Source of the DNA: Streptomyces sp. NBC_00353
GTDB taxonomy: Bacteria; Actinomycetota; Actinomycetes; Streptomycetales; Streptomycetaceae
Assembly (NCBI RefSeq): GCF_036108815.1
Contig: NZ_CP107985.1
Coordinates: 434,001-498,000, forward strand
Length of the DNA stretch: 64,000 bases
Direction of reading: 5' to 3'
Shown one piece after another: positions 16,756 through 25,390 of this stretch. A program made the position numbers and the translations under genes. The first letter of the stretch is position 1, and each line of letters begins with the position of its first letter. Below the pieces are notes generated by a model. That model worked only from the letters and a program-made list of their open reading frames with translations. It did not search any database and was not told the origin of the DNA.

Positions 16756-18249
16756 ATGAAGCCTTTCCGTTCCTCACCGGCCCTGGTCGCCGCCCTCACC
16801 GCTGCTGGTCTGCTGTCCTCGCTGGTGCAGACACTGGTGATCCCTCTGATCCCGGACTTCCCCCGGCTGTTGGGCACTTCGCCCACGGGTGCCTCCTGGG
16901 TGGTGACCATCACCCTTCTCGTCGGCGCCGTCGTCACTCCGGTCAGCGGGCGCCTGGGCGATCTCTTCGGGAAACGACGCGCGATGCTGCTGACACTCGC
17001 CGTGGTGTTCACCGGCTCGGTGATCTCCGCGCTCACCAGTTCGCTGTGGCCGATGGTGATCGGCCGCGGACTTCAGGGTTGCGTGATCGGGGTGATCCCG
17101 CTCGCCCTGGGTCTGTTCCGGGACGAACTGCCACCCCCGCGCATCGGTGAGGCCATCGCCCTCCTGAGCGCGATACTCGGATTCGGGGCCGTGGCGGGGA
17201 TCCCGCTGGCGGGCTTGGTGGCCGAGCACGCGGAATGGCACGTGCTGTTCTGGGCGTCGGGCGGGTTCACGTTGCTCTGCGCTCTGCTGGTCGCCCTGGT
17301 AGTCCCCGAGTCACAGCCTCCGGCCGCGCGACGCTTCGACGTCATCGGCACGGTCGGCCTGACCGTGGGGCTGATCGGATTGCTCCTGCCGGTCGTCAAC
17401 GCCGGGGAATGGGGCTGGGGCAGCCCTCGTACACTCGGCCTCGGCGCGGCGGCCGTCCTGGTCCTGCTCGGCTGGGGCCGGCACCAGTTGCGCACGGACT
17501 ATCCCCTGGTCGACCTGCGGATGACCGCGCAGCGGCCGGTACTGATGACCAACCTCGCCACGATCGGCATCGGATTCGCGGTCTACACCATGCTCTTTGT
17601 GTTCCCGCAGGTCCTGCAGGCGCCGACCGCCACCGGCTACGGATTCGGCCAGAGTCTGCTGCGCGCCGGGATGGCCGTCGTCCCGAACGGCCTGGCCGCA
17701 CTCCTTCTGACCCGGGCCGCAGCACGCCTGGTCGCCCGGTACGGTGCGCGGTCGGCCATGATGGTCGGAGCGGCCGTCATGGCCGCCGGCTATGTCTTCA
17801 TCGCACTGTGCATGACCTCGGTCAACGACTTCGTCATCGCTGCGACCATCATCGGAGCCGGAGCTGGCATCGCCATCGCGGCCACCTCCAGCCTCATCAC
17901 CGACGCGGTCCCGGTGACGGAAACGGCCTCGGCCAACGGAGTGAACACCCTGATGCGCTCCGTGGGAGGTGCGGTCGCCAGTGCCGTCCTCGCTCTGATC
18001 CTGACACACACCACCGTCAAGGTCGGTGCGGCCACATTGCCCTCACGCGAGGGAGTCCGCACCGCGTTCACCGTCGCGGCCGCGGCCGCGGTCATCGGGC
18101 TGATGTTCACCGCATTCGTTCCGGGGAACAGGTCAATGCCCAGCAACAGCTCCGCAAACTCAACAGTCGACCAGGCAAAGAGAAAGTCGATTCGCCGTAT
18201 ATCCGCGGGACGTCACCGGCGTGATGCCCACATTTCCGTGCCGTCGTGA
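16756..18249 (+). CDS. MFS drug/metabolite exporter, 14-TM (DHA2-like)
   Basis: A 497-aa transporter. The N-terminus (PALVAALTAAGLLSSLVQTL, then FPRLLGTSPTGASWVVTITL) and the motif-A loop GRLGDLFGKRRAML identify the major facilitator superfamily; the number of hydrophobic segments suggests 14 helices as in EmrB/QacA exporters. The ATG at 16756, with ggagctccac upstream, is preferred over a GTG at 16705. It sits between tatC and the luciferase-like monooxygenase, suggesting that it exports or imports the compound made or consumed by the locus. Confidence 0.88.
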   Translation: MKPFRSSPALVAALTAAGLLSSLVQTLVIPLIPDFPRLLGTSPTGASWVVTITLLVGAVVTPVSGRLGDLFGKRRAMLLTLAVVFTGSVISALTSSLWPMVIGRGLQGCVIGVIPLALGLFRDELPPPRIGEAIALLSAILGFGAVAGIPLAGLVAEHAEWHVLFWASGGFTLLCALLVALVVPESQPPAARRFDVIGTVGLTVGLIGLLLPVVNAGEWGWGSPRTLGLGAAAVLVLLGWGRHQLRTDYPLVDLRMTAQRPVLMTNLATIGIGFAVYTMLFVFPQVLQAPTATGYGFGQSLLRAGMAVVPNGLAALLLTRAAARLVARYGARSAMMVGAAVMAAGYVFIALCMTSVNDFVIAATIIGAGAGIAIAATSSLITDAVPVTETASANGVNTLMRSVGGAVASAVLALILTHTTVKVGAATLPSREGVRTAFTVAAAAAVIGLMFTAFVPGNRSMPSNSSANSTVDQAKRKSIRRISAGRHRRDAHISVPS

Positions 18250-18451
18250 TCAACAGCAACTTTGGGATCACGTCGACGGTGTGGCCGACAAGACGGAAGG
18301 GCGTGCCGACCGGCATGGCTCCGGCCTCACGGACGCCTTTCGGATCGCGGTCGATCCCGCCCGAATAAAAATAAAACGATGCAAAGTCCTACGGCCAAGG
18401 CGTAAGCCGTCATCTACATCATGAACGAATAACGCGCAGAAAGGTGCAACC

Positions 18452-19636
18452 GTGCAGTTCGGAATTTTCTCGGTCAGTGACGTAACGAGGAGCGAGGTCA
18501 CCTCCGAAACCCCCAGTGAGGCGGAACGTATCGAGGCGATCGTAAAGATCGCGCAGCGAGCCGACGAAGTCGGGCTCGACGTCTTCGCGATAGGCGAGCA
18601 CCATAACCCGCCCTTCTTCTCCTCCTCGCCGACGACGCTCCTCGCTCACATCGCGGCTATCACCAACAAAATTCTGCTCAGCACTTCGGTCACACTGATC
18701 ACGACCAACGACCCAGTCAAGATCGCCGAGGACTACGCCATGCTGCAGCATCTGGCCAAGGGCCGGATGGACCTGATGCTCGGGCGGGGCAACACGGTGC
18801 CGGTCTATCCGTGGTTCGGGAAGGAAATCAGGGACGGTGTCGCGCTCGCGCTGGAGAACTACAATCTTCTCCACCGCCTGTGGCGCGAAGACGTGGTCGA
18901 CTGGGAAGGTAAGTTCCGCACTCCGCTGCAGGGGTTCACGTCGACTCCGCGCCCCTTGGACGGCGTTCCGCCCTTCGTGTGGCACGGTGCCATCCGCACC
19001 CCCGAGATCGCCGAACAGGCAGCGTTCTACGGGAACGGATACTTCGCAAATAACATCCTCGCTCCGAACTTCCATTTCAAGCCGCTCGTCGACTTGTACC
19101 GTCAGCGGTTCGAGCACTACGGGCACGGCAAACGCGAGCAGGCCGTAGTCGGTCTGGGCGGTCACGTGTTCATCGCGCGCAGGTCTCAGGATGCATGGAA
19201 TACCTTCCGGCCCTACTTCAACAGCTTCTCGCGCGGTCGTAACACGCTTGAGGAATTCGTTCGGGAGACCCCGCTGAGCGTGGGCAGTCCTCAGGAGATC
19301 ATCGACAAGACGATGACCTTCCGGGAGGCGTTCGGCGACTACCAGCGCCAACTGTTCAACGTCGACTCCATGGGGCTTCCGCTGGAGATGGCCCTGGAAC
19401 AGGTCGAGTTGCTGGCTACCGAGGTAGTGCCTGTGTTGCGCAAAGAGATAGCCGCGGGCAGGCCACCCGATGCGGCGGACGCCCCCACACATGCCGCGCT
19501 GGTGAAGGCCGAGTACGGGGACGCCGAACCGCGCCGGCCCCGCCCGAACCAGAACCGGGGCGACAACCTCACGGGCACGTCGCCCTATCAAGACACCAAC
19601 CCGAAGCAGCGGGCCCGGTACCCCAAAGCAGGCTGA
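18452..19636 (+). CDS. FMN-dependent luciferase-like monooxygenase (CE1758-type)
   Basis: A 394-aa protein of the bacterial luciferase (LLM) family. The start (VQFGIFSVSD, encoded by GTG) has a gaaagg ribosome site. Typical motifs are VGLDVFAIGEHHNPPFFSSS, the barrel strand ILLSTSVTLI, NDPVKIAEDYAMLQHLAKGR and DLMLGRGN. The long C-terminus is charged and proline-rich. Such enzymes use reduced FMN and O2 to oxidise a substrate. It is followed by an FMN reductase, its probable flavin supplier, as in the paired Corynebacterium genes CE1758/CE1759 that give these families their names. The short AT-rich gap before it (ataaaaataaaacg at about 18364) may carry its own promoter. Confidence 0.88.
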   Translation: MQFGIFSVSDVTRSEVTSETPSEAERIEAIVKIAQRADEVGLDVFAIGEHHNPPFFSSSPTTLLAHIAAITNKILLSTSVTLITTNDPVKIAEDYAMLQHLAKGRMDLMLGRGNTVPVYPWFGKEIRDGVALALENYNLLHRLWREDVVDWEGKFRTPLQGFTSTPRPLDGVPPFVWHGAIRTPEIAEQAAFYGNGYFANNILAPNFHFKPLVDLYRQRFEHYGHGKREQAVVGLGGHVFIARRSQDAWNTFRPYFNSFSRGRNTLEEFVRETPLSVGSPQEIIDKTMTFREAFGDYQRQLFNVDSMGLPLEMALEQVELLATEVVPVLRKEIAAGRPPDAADAPTHAALVKAEYGDAEPRRPRPNQNRGDNLTGTSPYQDTNPKQRARYPKAG

Positions 19637-19811
19637 ACTCGCGCAGCCGTCAGACCACTCCCCCGCACTGCGGACATGGCGGGCGGCATACCGGGGTCAG
19701 GAAGTGAACGATGCCACAACCCGGTTCCTCGACCCGGACGAACTTGCCCAGTTACGTGACCTGGCCGTCCCGCATGGCCACTGGTCCGACAGGTCCCAGG
19801 AAGGAAACGAA

Positions 19812-20540
19812 GTGACCGAATCCACCGCCACCGACCACACCCCGCCTGTGTTGCGGATCGCTGTCGTGAGCGCGGGGGTCAGCGACCCGTCCACCACGCG
19901 GCTGCTCGCCGACCGGCTCGCGCAGCGTGTATTGGACCGCCTGCACGCGGTTGAGGTGCCGGCGACTGCGGCTCTCGTCGACCTCGCTCCTCTCGCGGTC
20001 GACATCGCTCAAGCCGGGATATCCGGACTGTCGAGCACCTCGCTGCGGGCGGCCACGGACACACTGGCTCAGGCCGATGGACTCATCGCCGCGACCCCAG
20101 TCTACAAAGCAGGAGTGAGCGGGCTCTTCAAGTCCTTCATCGACATACTCGACAACGACCTGCTGATCGCCAAGCCAGTCATCGTGGCGGCCACCGCCGG
20201 GAGCCCGCGACACGCCTTGGTGGCCGACGAACACATGCGCCCCCTGTTCGCCTTCATGCGAGCGTTGACCACACCGACATCGCTGTCCGTCTCACCTGAC
20301 GACTGGGCCTCACCTGAACTGGGCACCCGGCTTGATCGCGCCGCCACCGAAATGGTTCATCTGGTTCGCGCCAGGGTGGCAGACGCGATCGCCGACGATG
20401 CCTGGAAAGGCTATCAGCACCAGTTCGCCGGGGAGGCCACCCGCGCCAGCCGGTCGGCCACCGACATCGATTTCAGCTCCTCTCTCATGCAAGTCGCCGC
20501 CGGCGGATCCCTGGTCCCAAGGCCATCCCGCGACGAGTGA
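19812..20540 (+). CDS. NADPH-dependent FMN reductase (CE1759-type)
   Basis: A 242-aa flavodoxin-fold reductase: LRIAVVSAGVSDPSTTRLLA is the first strand and phosphate-binding loop, and IAATPVYKAGVSGLFKSFID is the conserved flavin-contact motif of the FMN_red family (TPxYxxxxSGxFKxFxD). The GTG at 19812 has ccaggaaggaaacgaa before it and gives the usual length. The frame is open further upstream to a GTG at 19704, which would add 36 residues. It supplies FMNH2 to the monooxygenase immediately upstream, and both form a two-component system. Confidence 0.87.
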   Translation: MTESTATDHTPPVLRIAVVSAGVSDPSTTRLLADRLAQRVLDRLHAVEVPATAALVDLAPLAVDIAQAGISGLSSTSLRAATDTLAQADGLIAATPVYKAGVSGLFKSFIDILDNDLLIAKPVIVAATAGSPRHALVADEHMRPLFAFMRALTTPTSLSVSPDDWASPELGTRLDRAATEMVHLVRARVADAIADDAWKGYQHQFAGEATRASRSATDIDFSSSLMQVAAGGSLVPRPSRDE

Positions 20541-20569
20541 CGGACTCCTGTCCCGGACGGCCGTCCGCG

Positions 20570-20684
20570 CTGACGAACACGCACACCGACCTACACCCCG
20601 GCCTGACCTCGCTGACCTGCAACGAGATCCAGCGCCTGCTCCCACCCACACCACTACGCAGGAACACGACCGAGCGCCAGTGAC
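20570..20684 (+). pseudogene. Transposase C-terminal scrap
   Basis: The plus-strand stretch GLTSLTCNEIQRLL resembles the C-terminus of streptomycete DDE transposases (of the form LTCNEIARLLAAL). Only some 30 residues precede the TGA at 20682. Assignment is by eye and weak. Confidence 0.35.
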
Positions 20685-20871
20685 GTTCGCGGTCGGCGGC
20701 AGCATCAAGCACATTCCTATGGGGATTTTCGCGGCCACTCCGCGCACCGGAGGGCCCATACCCGGACATCGACGGCATCGATTTCGCGCGGATCGCGAGG
20801 CGTTCAGCCGGCCAATGTCTCTGCAGTGGACCCAATACCTCATTGGCGGCGGACAGCTATGCCCACGGTAC

Positions 20872-21265
20872 TCAGACGCCGACCCGGGGCGGCGTGGGCG
20901 TTCCGTGGATCCGCTTGGCGCGAGAAGCGTAGAGACGGTGCCCGAACAGGGGTGGCGGCGCCTGCGCGAGCAGGCTCTTGATCAAGTCGGGGTCCGCCCC
21001 GTACATCGCCATGCCGAAGGTCAGCGGCAGCGTCTTCTTCGCGCTCTTTGCGAACCCGTGCTCGGCCAGCTGGTTCCACTCGTCGGCGGTCACGTACTTC
21101 TCGGCGAGCGGGAGGATCTCGCTCTCTTCCAGGCCGAGGTACTCAACCAGACCGGTCAGCAGACGCTCCAGGACATCGGCAAGCTGCTCGCCTTGACGCC
21201 CCGTGGCACGCCAGTCCGGCAGCAACCCCGTCACCTCGTCATAGTCCCGGTGTATGACGGGGCGT
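20872..21265 (-). pseudogene. Hemerythrin-domain protein, C-terminal remnant
   Basis: Reads HRDYDEVTGLLPDWRATGRQ, then GEQLADVLERLLTGLVEYLG, LEESEILPLAEKYVTADEWN and FAKSAKKTLPLTFGMAMYGA, matching the C-terminal half of streptomycete hemerythrin HHE proteins (EHLGLEExEILPL and the downstream extension). The N-terminal HHE helices that hold the first iron ligands are missing. The LAQAPPPLFGHRLYASRAKR segment looks internally shortened. No start codon or ribosome site. Confidence 0.7.
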
Positions 21266-22001
21266 TGTTCCTCCCGGGATCAACTCCCTGCCCCCCCCCA
21301 CGCGTCCGGCCCGACCCTCCGCGGCCCATGCCCGCATCACCATAAAACCGAGTCTGGCCCCACCACACACAGCGAGGCCAGAACCCGACATCCTCACCGG
21401 TCTTCTAGCGGTCGCGGCGCACCGAGGCGCCTGGCGGCCTCTACATCAGTTCGACCAGTGCAGTTCAGGAGCGCGCTCAGGGCCTTGGCCCAAGGCCGGG
21501 TGGTCATCGTGTTCGCGCTGATGCAAGCGAGTTGGCGGGAGTCGGCGCCGAAGCCGAACATGGGAATGGGATACGGGGCCCCGTTGAAGCAGGCAGTCCG
21601 CCGAGACCGTCTGCAACGTATGGAAACTCCGCCGACTGAGCCTTTGCACCTAGTCACCCGGTCCGCCGACCGTCTCTCACGGGTTCACGGCGACCGGGAT
21701 CCGGTCAGCTCCCGGCCAATCGGGCGAGCCGATTCGAGTCCTGCCGTTCGAACTGGTCGACACGGTCCGGGAGGAGCCGCGGAGTGTGGACTCGGCCCAT
21801 GATCTGACCAGGGCGCCGGACGGCAGTCCGAGCAGATAGGCGCGGGTGGTGGCACGACGTTCCATCCGCCCGAACAGCCCCTGCGGTCCGGGCCATGGCC
21901 TGGTCGAACCATGCCCGCCACCGACCGACCGAACGCCGCGAGGGCCCATTACCAAGGGGGTGAACGATCAGAACGCCGACCGACTGTCGACCGCTGGCTC
22001 G
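21266..22001. other. Decayed intergenic DNA (735 bp)
   Basis: No gene with a supported start. A minus-strand stretch at about 21750-21880 (LFGRMERRATTRAYLLGLPS) looks like the N-terminus of an IS701-type transposase, where RRRxRAYLxGLLSG is typical, but the continuation is lost. Otherwise nothing recognised. Confidence 0.35.
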
Positions 22002-22508
22002 TCAGGCGTGGGGCAAGCTGCGTTCAAGGGTCTTGACCAGAAGCTCCAGCGCTTCGATGACCCGGTCCCGGTCGGAACCCAGGCCCGAGAGAACCTGGGC
22101 CTCCCGGTCCAGATGCCGAGGGAACAGCCGATCGATCACAGCTATGCCGTCCTGCGAAATAGTCACCAGGGCACTGCGCTGGTCCGCCGAGTTCGCTCGA
22201 CGCTCGATCAGCCCCCGGCCCTCGAGCTTGGCCAGCATCTTGCTGACAGCGGCACGCGACACACCCAGCCACTGCGCCAGCCGTCGCGCAATGATTGGCT
22301 CCTCCAGGTACCGCAGGTGAACCAGGACGTCCATCTCCGAGGGAGTGAGTTCGGAGGTCTCGTACACCGATTCCAGAGCGATCGCCAACAGTGCTTGCGC
22401 CCGCTTGAGAGGGCTCACCACGTACATGGACGAGGTGTTCAGGTCTGGGCGGGCATTCACCCACTTCTGCCTGAGCTGCTCCGGTCCTGAGGGAGTCTGC
22501 GTATCCAT
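22002..22508 (-). CDS. MarR-family transcriptional regulator
   Basis: A 168-aa winged-helix protein: SEMDVLVHLRYLEEPIIARR, then LAQWLGVSRAAVSKMLAKLE and GRGLIERRANSADQRSALVT form the MarR helix-turn-helix and wing with the DxRS motif. MarR dimers usually repress their own and neighbouring genes and release DNA on binding phenolic ligands or oxidation. There is no gene directly divergent; the nearest plausible target is the autoregulated promoter with GTTAAC repeats just upstream. The surrounding 2 kb is decayed, so the original regulon may be lost. Confidence 0.85.
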   Translation of the reverse strand: MDTQTPSGPEQLRQKWVNARPDLNTSSMYVVSPLKRAQALLAIALESVYETSELTPSEMDVLVHLRYLEEPIIARRLAQWLGVSRAAVSKMLAKLEGRGLIERRANSADQRSALVTISQDGIAVIDRLFPRHLDREAQVLSGLGSDRDRVIEALELLVKTLERSLPHA

Positions 22509-22516
22509 ATGCTTAT

Positions 22517-22547
22517 GTTAACGCATTAACGAAATAGATGTGTTAAC
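22517..22547. promoter_or_regulatory. Candidate MarR operator
   Basis: GTTAAC occurs at 22517-22522 and again at 22542-22547, each a perfect 6-bp palindrome, and the first extends into the near-palindrome ttaacgcattaa (22518-22529). The AT-rich patch lies 9-39 bp upstream of the MarR start codon in otherwise GC-rich DNA, as expected for autoregulation. Confidence 0.5.
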
Positions 22548-22559
22548 TCCCGATCGCTC

Positions 22560-23514
22560 TGCTTGGCTCCCAGCCGGTAATCTCGTCTTCGAGGCCATGC
22601 GGTGAGTTCGGTGGACAGGACCGCGTCGTCAGCTTCTGCTCGGCCCGGAGGGGCCGGGACTTGGCCTGCAGGTCGTGCTGCGCGGCGTCGAGATATCCGG
22701 GGCCCTTGTTCGAGAGCGGCCTTCCGAGCGCAGCATGTTCGCCGCCTCTGCCGCGAGGTACCGGCAGCTTCGCGCCGATCACGTCCACCTGGGCCATGTG
22801 GCTTTCAGGCACGGCCGACGGGGGCGCGGCCGATCAGCGGGCGCAGGAAGGCCGGCCGACCGCATCCGTACCGCCCGGCAGGGACGCGGGGGTTTAGGTG
22901 CTCGAGCTGATGCGGATCGGGGAGAGGCCGGGCGGGCCAGGATGACGGCGCGGCCGAGCGGGTCGGTATAGCGGACGGGGCGGCCGAGGCTGTGGGCGTA
23001 GGTCAGGGGGCACGGCCCCTACGAACAACAACTCGAGGCCGAAGAGATGGCCGCCGACCTGCGTGCCCAGACGCCCCACACCGGGCACTGGCCAGGATCG
23101 TCATGCCCAGCAGCGACCGGACCAACATCTACCCGCCCCTCCGACAGCTCGTGGCCGACGGCTTGGTCGACACCGACGACATCGGGCCCCACCGCCTCTC
23201 CGAGGGGGGCGAGGGCCTGGCGCCCGTCTTCGGGGCCTTGTCACCCCCTCGTGCAGGCCGCTCAGTACCCGGTCTGGGGGCGCCCGGATGCCGCACTCAC
23301 TCCAACCAATGTGGGTCAGCAACCCATCGCGGCTGCCGACCCCCAACAGCAGCGTCAGTGCCGGTCTGAGCGGGCCAGAACTCACCGTCGACATGGCAGA
23401 ACCGCGACCTGTTCTCCCACGCCGCGACGGCCCGCCCGAAGGCGGCGCTTCCGGCACGAGGCCCGCGCCGACCGACATCACCTCTGTCGGACCGCGCACG
23501 GCCGGCCCGCTGGG
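22560..23514. other. No gene recognised (955 bp)
   Basis: Open frames exist on both strands without ribosome sites or family matches. A plus-strand stretch at about 23100-23190 (SSDRTNIYPPLRQLVADGLV) has the look of a winged-helix recognition segment of a PadR- or MarR-like regulator but has no supported start. Probably debris. Confidence 0.35.
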
Positions 23515-23975
23515 TGGGGCTGGCAGCGGCATGTGGCAGAGGATCTCGTCGAATCGGCCCAGGCCGCGCAGCTGGGCATCGGCGAGCTGCGGCAGCAAGT
23601 CCCTGAGCCGGCCCATCAGGCTGTTCCACTCTGACGGGCCGTCGATGTCGGCGGTGAGCAGGTCGTGCAGGAGCAGGCGCATCTGCCCGCCGGGCGAGGC
23701 GGTGCTGCGTTCGAGTCGGAGCAGAGCGGGCAGTGCATGCTCGAGGCTGCGTCTGGAAGCTCTACGCACGGCGTCCCAGGCCTGGACGGTTGCGGTGTGA
23801 CGGTCGCCGGTCCGGGTCGCACCGGCGGGACAAGTGATCCCGTAGCCGGGACACCGTCCAGCCGATGCGTCAGGGCCTCACCGGCGAGCGGCAGCAGGTC
23901 CAGCGCGTCGTCGCGGTGCATGCGTCCCGGCAGACCGAGAAGCATCTCCAGTGCCTCCGCGGTCTGTTCATCGCT
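23515..23975 (-). pseudogene. Frameshifted helical hypothetical protein
   Basis: Two protein-like blocks lie in different minus-strand frames in the right order: DEQTAEALEMLLGLPGRMHR then DDALDLLPLAGEALTHRLDG at 23836-23975, and GGQMRLLLHDLLTADIDGPS then EWNSLMGRLRDLLPQLADAQ at 23515-23745. Together they suggest a single helical gene broken by a frameshift. No family was recognised. Confidence 0.35.
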
Positions 23976-24262
23976 GCCCGGCACGGGGTGCGGGCACCGC
24001 AGTAGCCGAAACGGGGCTGTTTCCCGGCGCAGCCGTCTCTCTCTTCGTCCTGCCCGCGAGCTTGTCCGCCAGCTCAAGGCCCTCGGCCACGACGTCACCC
24101 TCGCACCAGCCGCCTGAACCTCACTGCCCCTCGTGTCAAAGAACGCTCCCGCACGCCCGGAACCAGGGGGATTTTCCGTTCAGGCCCTAGACCGCTTGAG
24201 AGGCTCGACATGACGCTGTCGTCGGCACCTTGCGCTGCTGCCCGGCGTTCGGGCAGGCATCG

Positions 24263-24634
24263 TCAGCCTGAGGCCGCCTCGACGCCGGCTCGTTCGCGCG
24301 CGGCAAGAATGTCCGGGACGTGCGTCTCGGCCCACTGTCGTACGGCACGCAGCGGAACCAGCAGGGAGCGGCCGAGCTCGGTCAGGGCGTATTCGACGTG
24401 CGGCGGGTTGCCGCCCAGGTCGGTACGGGCGAGCAGGCCGTCAGCCTCCATGGCGCGCAGCGTCTCGGTGAGGGCCTTGGGGGTGATCCCGCGGATGTGC
24501 GCTTTGAGCTCGGTGAACCGCATCGGTCCGTCCTCCAGTGCGTTGACGGCGAACACCGTCCAACGCGCCCCGATGCGGTGCAGCACGGTGCGACTCGGGC
24601 ACGTCGCCGCCATGACGTTGTACGCCTTGCCCAT
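24263..24634 (-). CDS. HxlR-family transcriptional regulator
   Basis: A 123-aa winged-helix regulator. The N-terminal CPSRTVLHRIGARWTVFAVN matches the family motif CPVxxxLxxIGGKWT, including the conserved cysteine that senses electrophiles in some members. RFTELKAHIRGITPKALTET and the wing ARTDLGGNPPHVEYALTELG follow. It is divergent from an SDR gene, and the spacer carries GGTA/TACC repeats; control of the SDR-MFS pair is the likely role. Confidence 0.9.
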   Translation of the reverse strand: MGKAYNVMAATCPSRTVLHRIGARWTVFAVNALEDGPMRFTELKAHIRGITPKALTETLRAMEADGLLARTDLGGNPPHVEYALTELGRSLLVPLRAVRQWAETHVPDILAARERAGVEAASG

Positions 24635-24657
24635 GGGGGTCCTCTCGGTAGCGTTGA

Positions 24658-24681
24658 AGATACCGGTAGCAAATGTATACC
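24658..24681. promoter_or_regulatory. Candidate HxlR operator
   Basis: Within the 56-bp divergent spacer, taccggta (24661-24668) is a perfect palindrome, and GGTA (24665-24668) pairs with TACC (24678-24681) across nine AT-rich bases (gcaaatgta). GGTA-spaced repeats of this kind are common HxlR targets. It overlaps the promoter region of both genes. Confidence 0.5.
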
Positions 24682-24690
24682 GTCGCGGTC

Positions 24691-25371
24691 ATGAACGAGA
24701 ACCTGACAGGCAAGCGAATCCTGGTCGTCGGCGGGGCCCACGGTATCGGCGCTGAGATCGTCCGGCGCACCGGGCAGGCCGGCGCCGACGTCGTCGTCGC
24801 CACACGGTCTGGCCCCGAGGTCCAGATCGACGTCACCGACGAGACCACCATCGCGCGGGCCGCGGAGTCGCTCGGCGCCTTCGACCACGTGATCTCCACC
24901 GCGTCAGCTCATCATGACGTGCCGGTGCCCGACCTGGAACACGACAAGATCCAGGCCGCGTTCTCCGCCAAGGTCGTCGGCCCGCTGCTGCTGGCCAAGC
25001 ACTTCGCCCCACGGATGCCTGCCGACGGATCGTTCCTGTTCTTCTCCGGCATTGTGGGCTGGCAGCCCAAGCCCGGCACCGTCGTCAAAGGTACTGCGAA
25101 TGCTGCCCTGGCCGCGCTGGTCACCCACCTGGCCGTCGAGCTCGCGCCGCTGCGTGTCAACGCCATCGCGCCCGGTATCACCGACTCCGGCACCTGGGAC
25201 CGGCTTCCGAACGAGCGTCGCCGTGCCTTGTACGACAGGGCCGCCGCGGCCTCCCTCGCAGGCAGGGTCGGAACGCTCGAGGACGTCACCGACACCGCCC
25301 TGTGGCTCCTGGGCGCGGGATGGGTGACGGGCGAGACCGTCCATGTCGACGGCGGCGCCCGGCACCGCTGA
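24691..25371 (+). CDS. Short-chain dehydrogenase/reductase (SDR)
   Basis: A 226-aa Rossmann-fold oxidoreductase: LTGKRILVVGGAHGIGAEIV carries the glycine-rich NAD(P) motif (GGxxGIG), and IAPGITDSGTWDRL and GETVHVDGGARHR are typical C-terminal SDR segments. The usual catalytic YxxxK is replaced: the expected position reads GTVVKGTANAALAAL with no tyrosine, as in some atypical SDRs, so activity may be altered. The ATG at 24691 matches the family length; the ATG at 24673 lies inside the operator. Its stop region overlaps or nearly meets the MFS gene. Confidence 0.83.
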   Translation: MNENLTGKRILVVGGAHGIGAEIVRRTGQAGADVVVATRSGPEVQIDVTDETTIARAAESLGAFDHVISTASAHHDVPVPDLEHDKIQAAFSAKVVGPLLLAKHFAPRMPADGSFLFFSGIVGWQPKPGTVVKGTANAALAALVTHLAVELAPLRVNAIAPGITDSGTWDRLPNERRRALYDRAAAASLAGRVGTLEDVTDTALWLLGAGWVTGETVHVDGGARHR

Positions 25372-25390
25372 TCCCAGCGCCACCAGTGCC

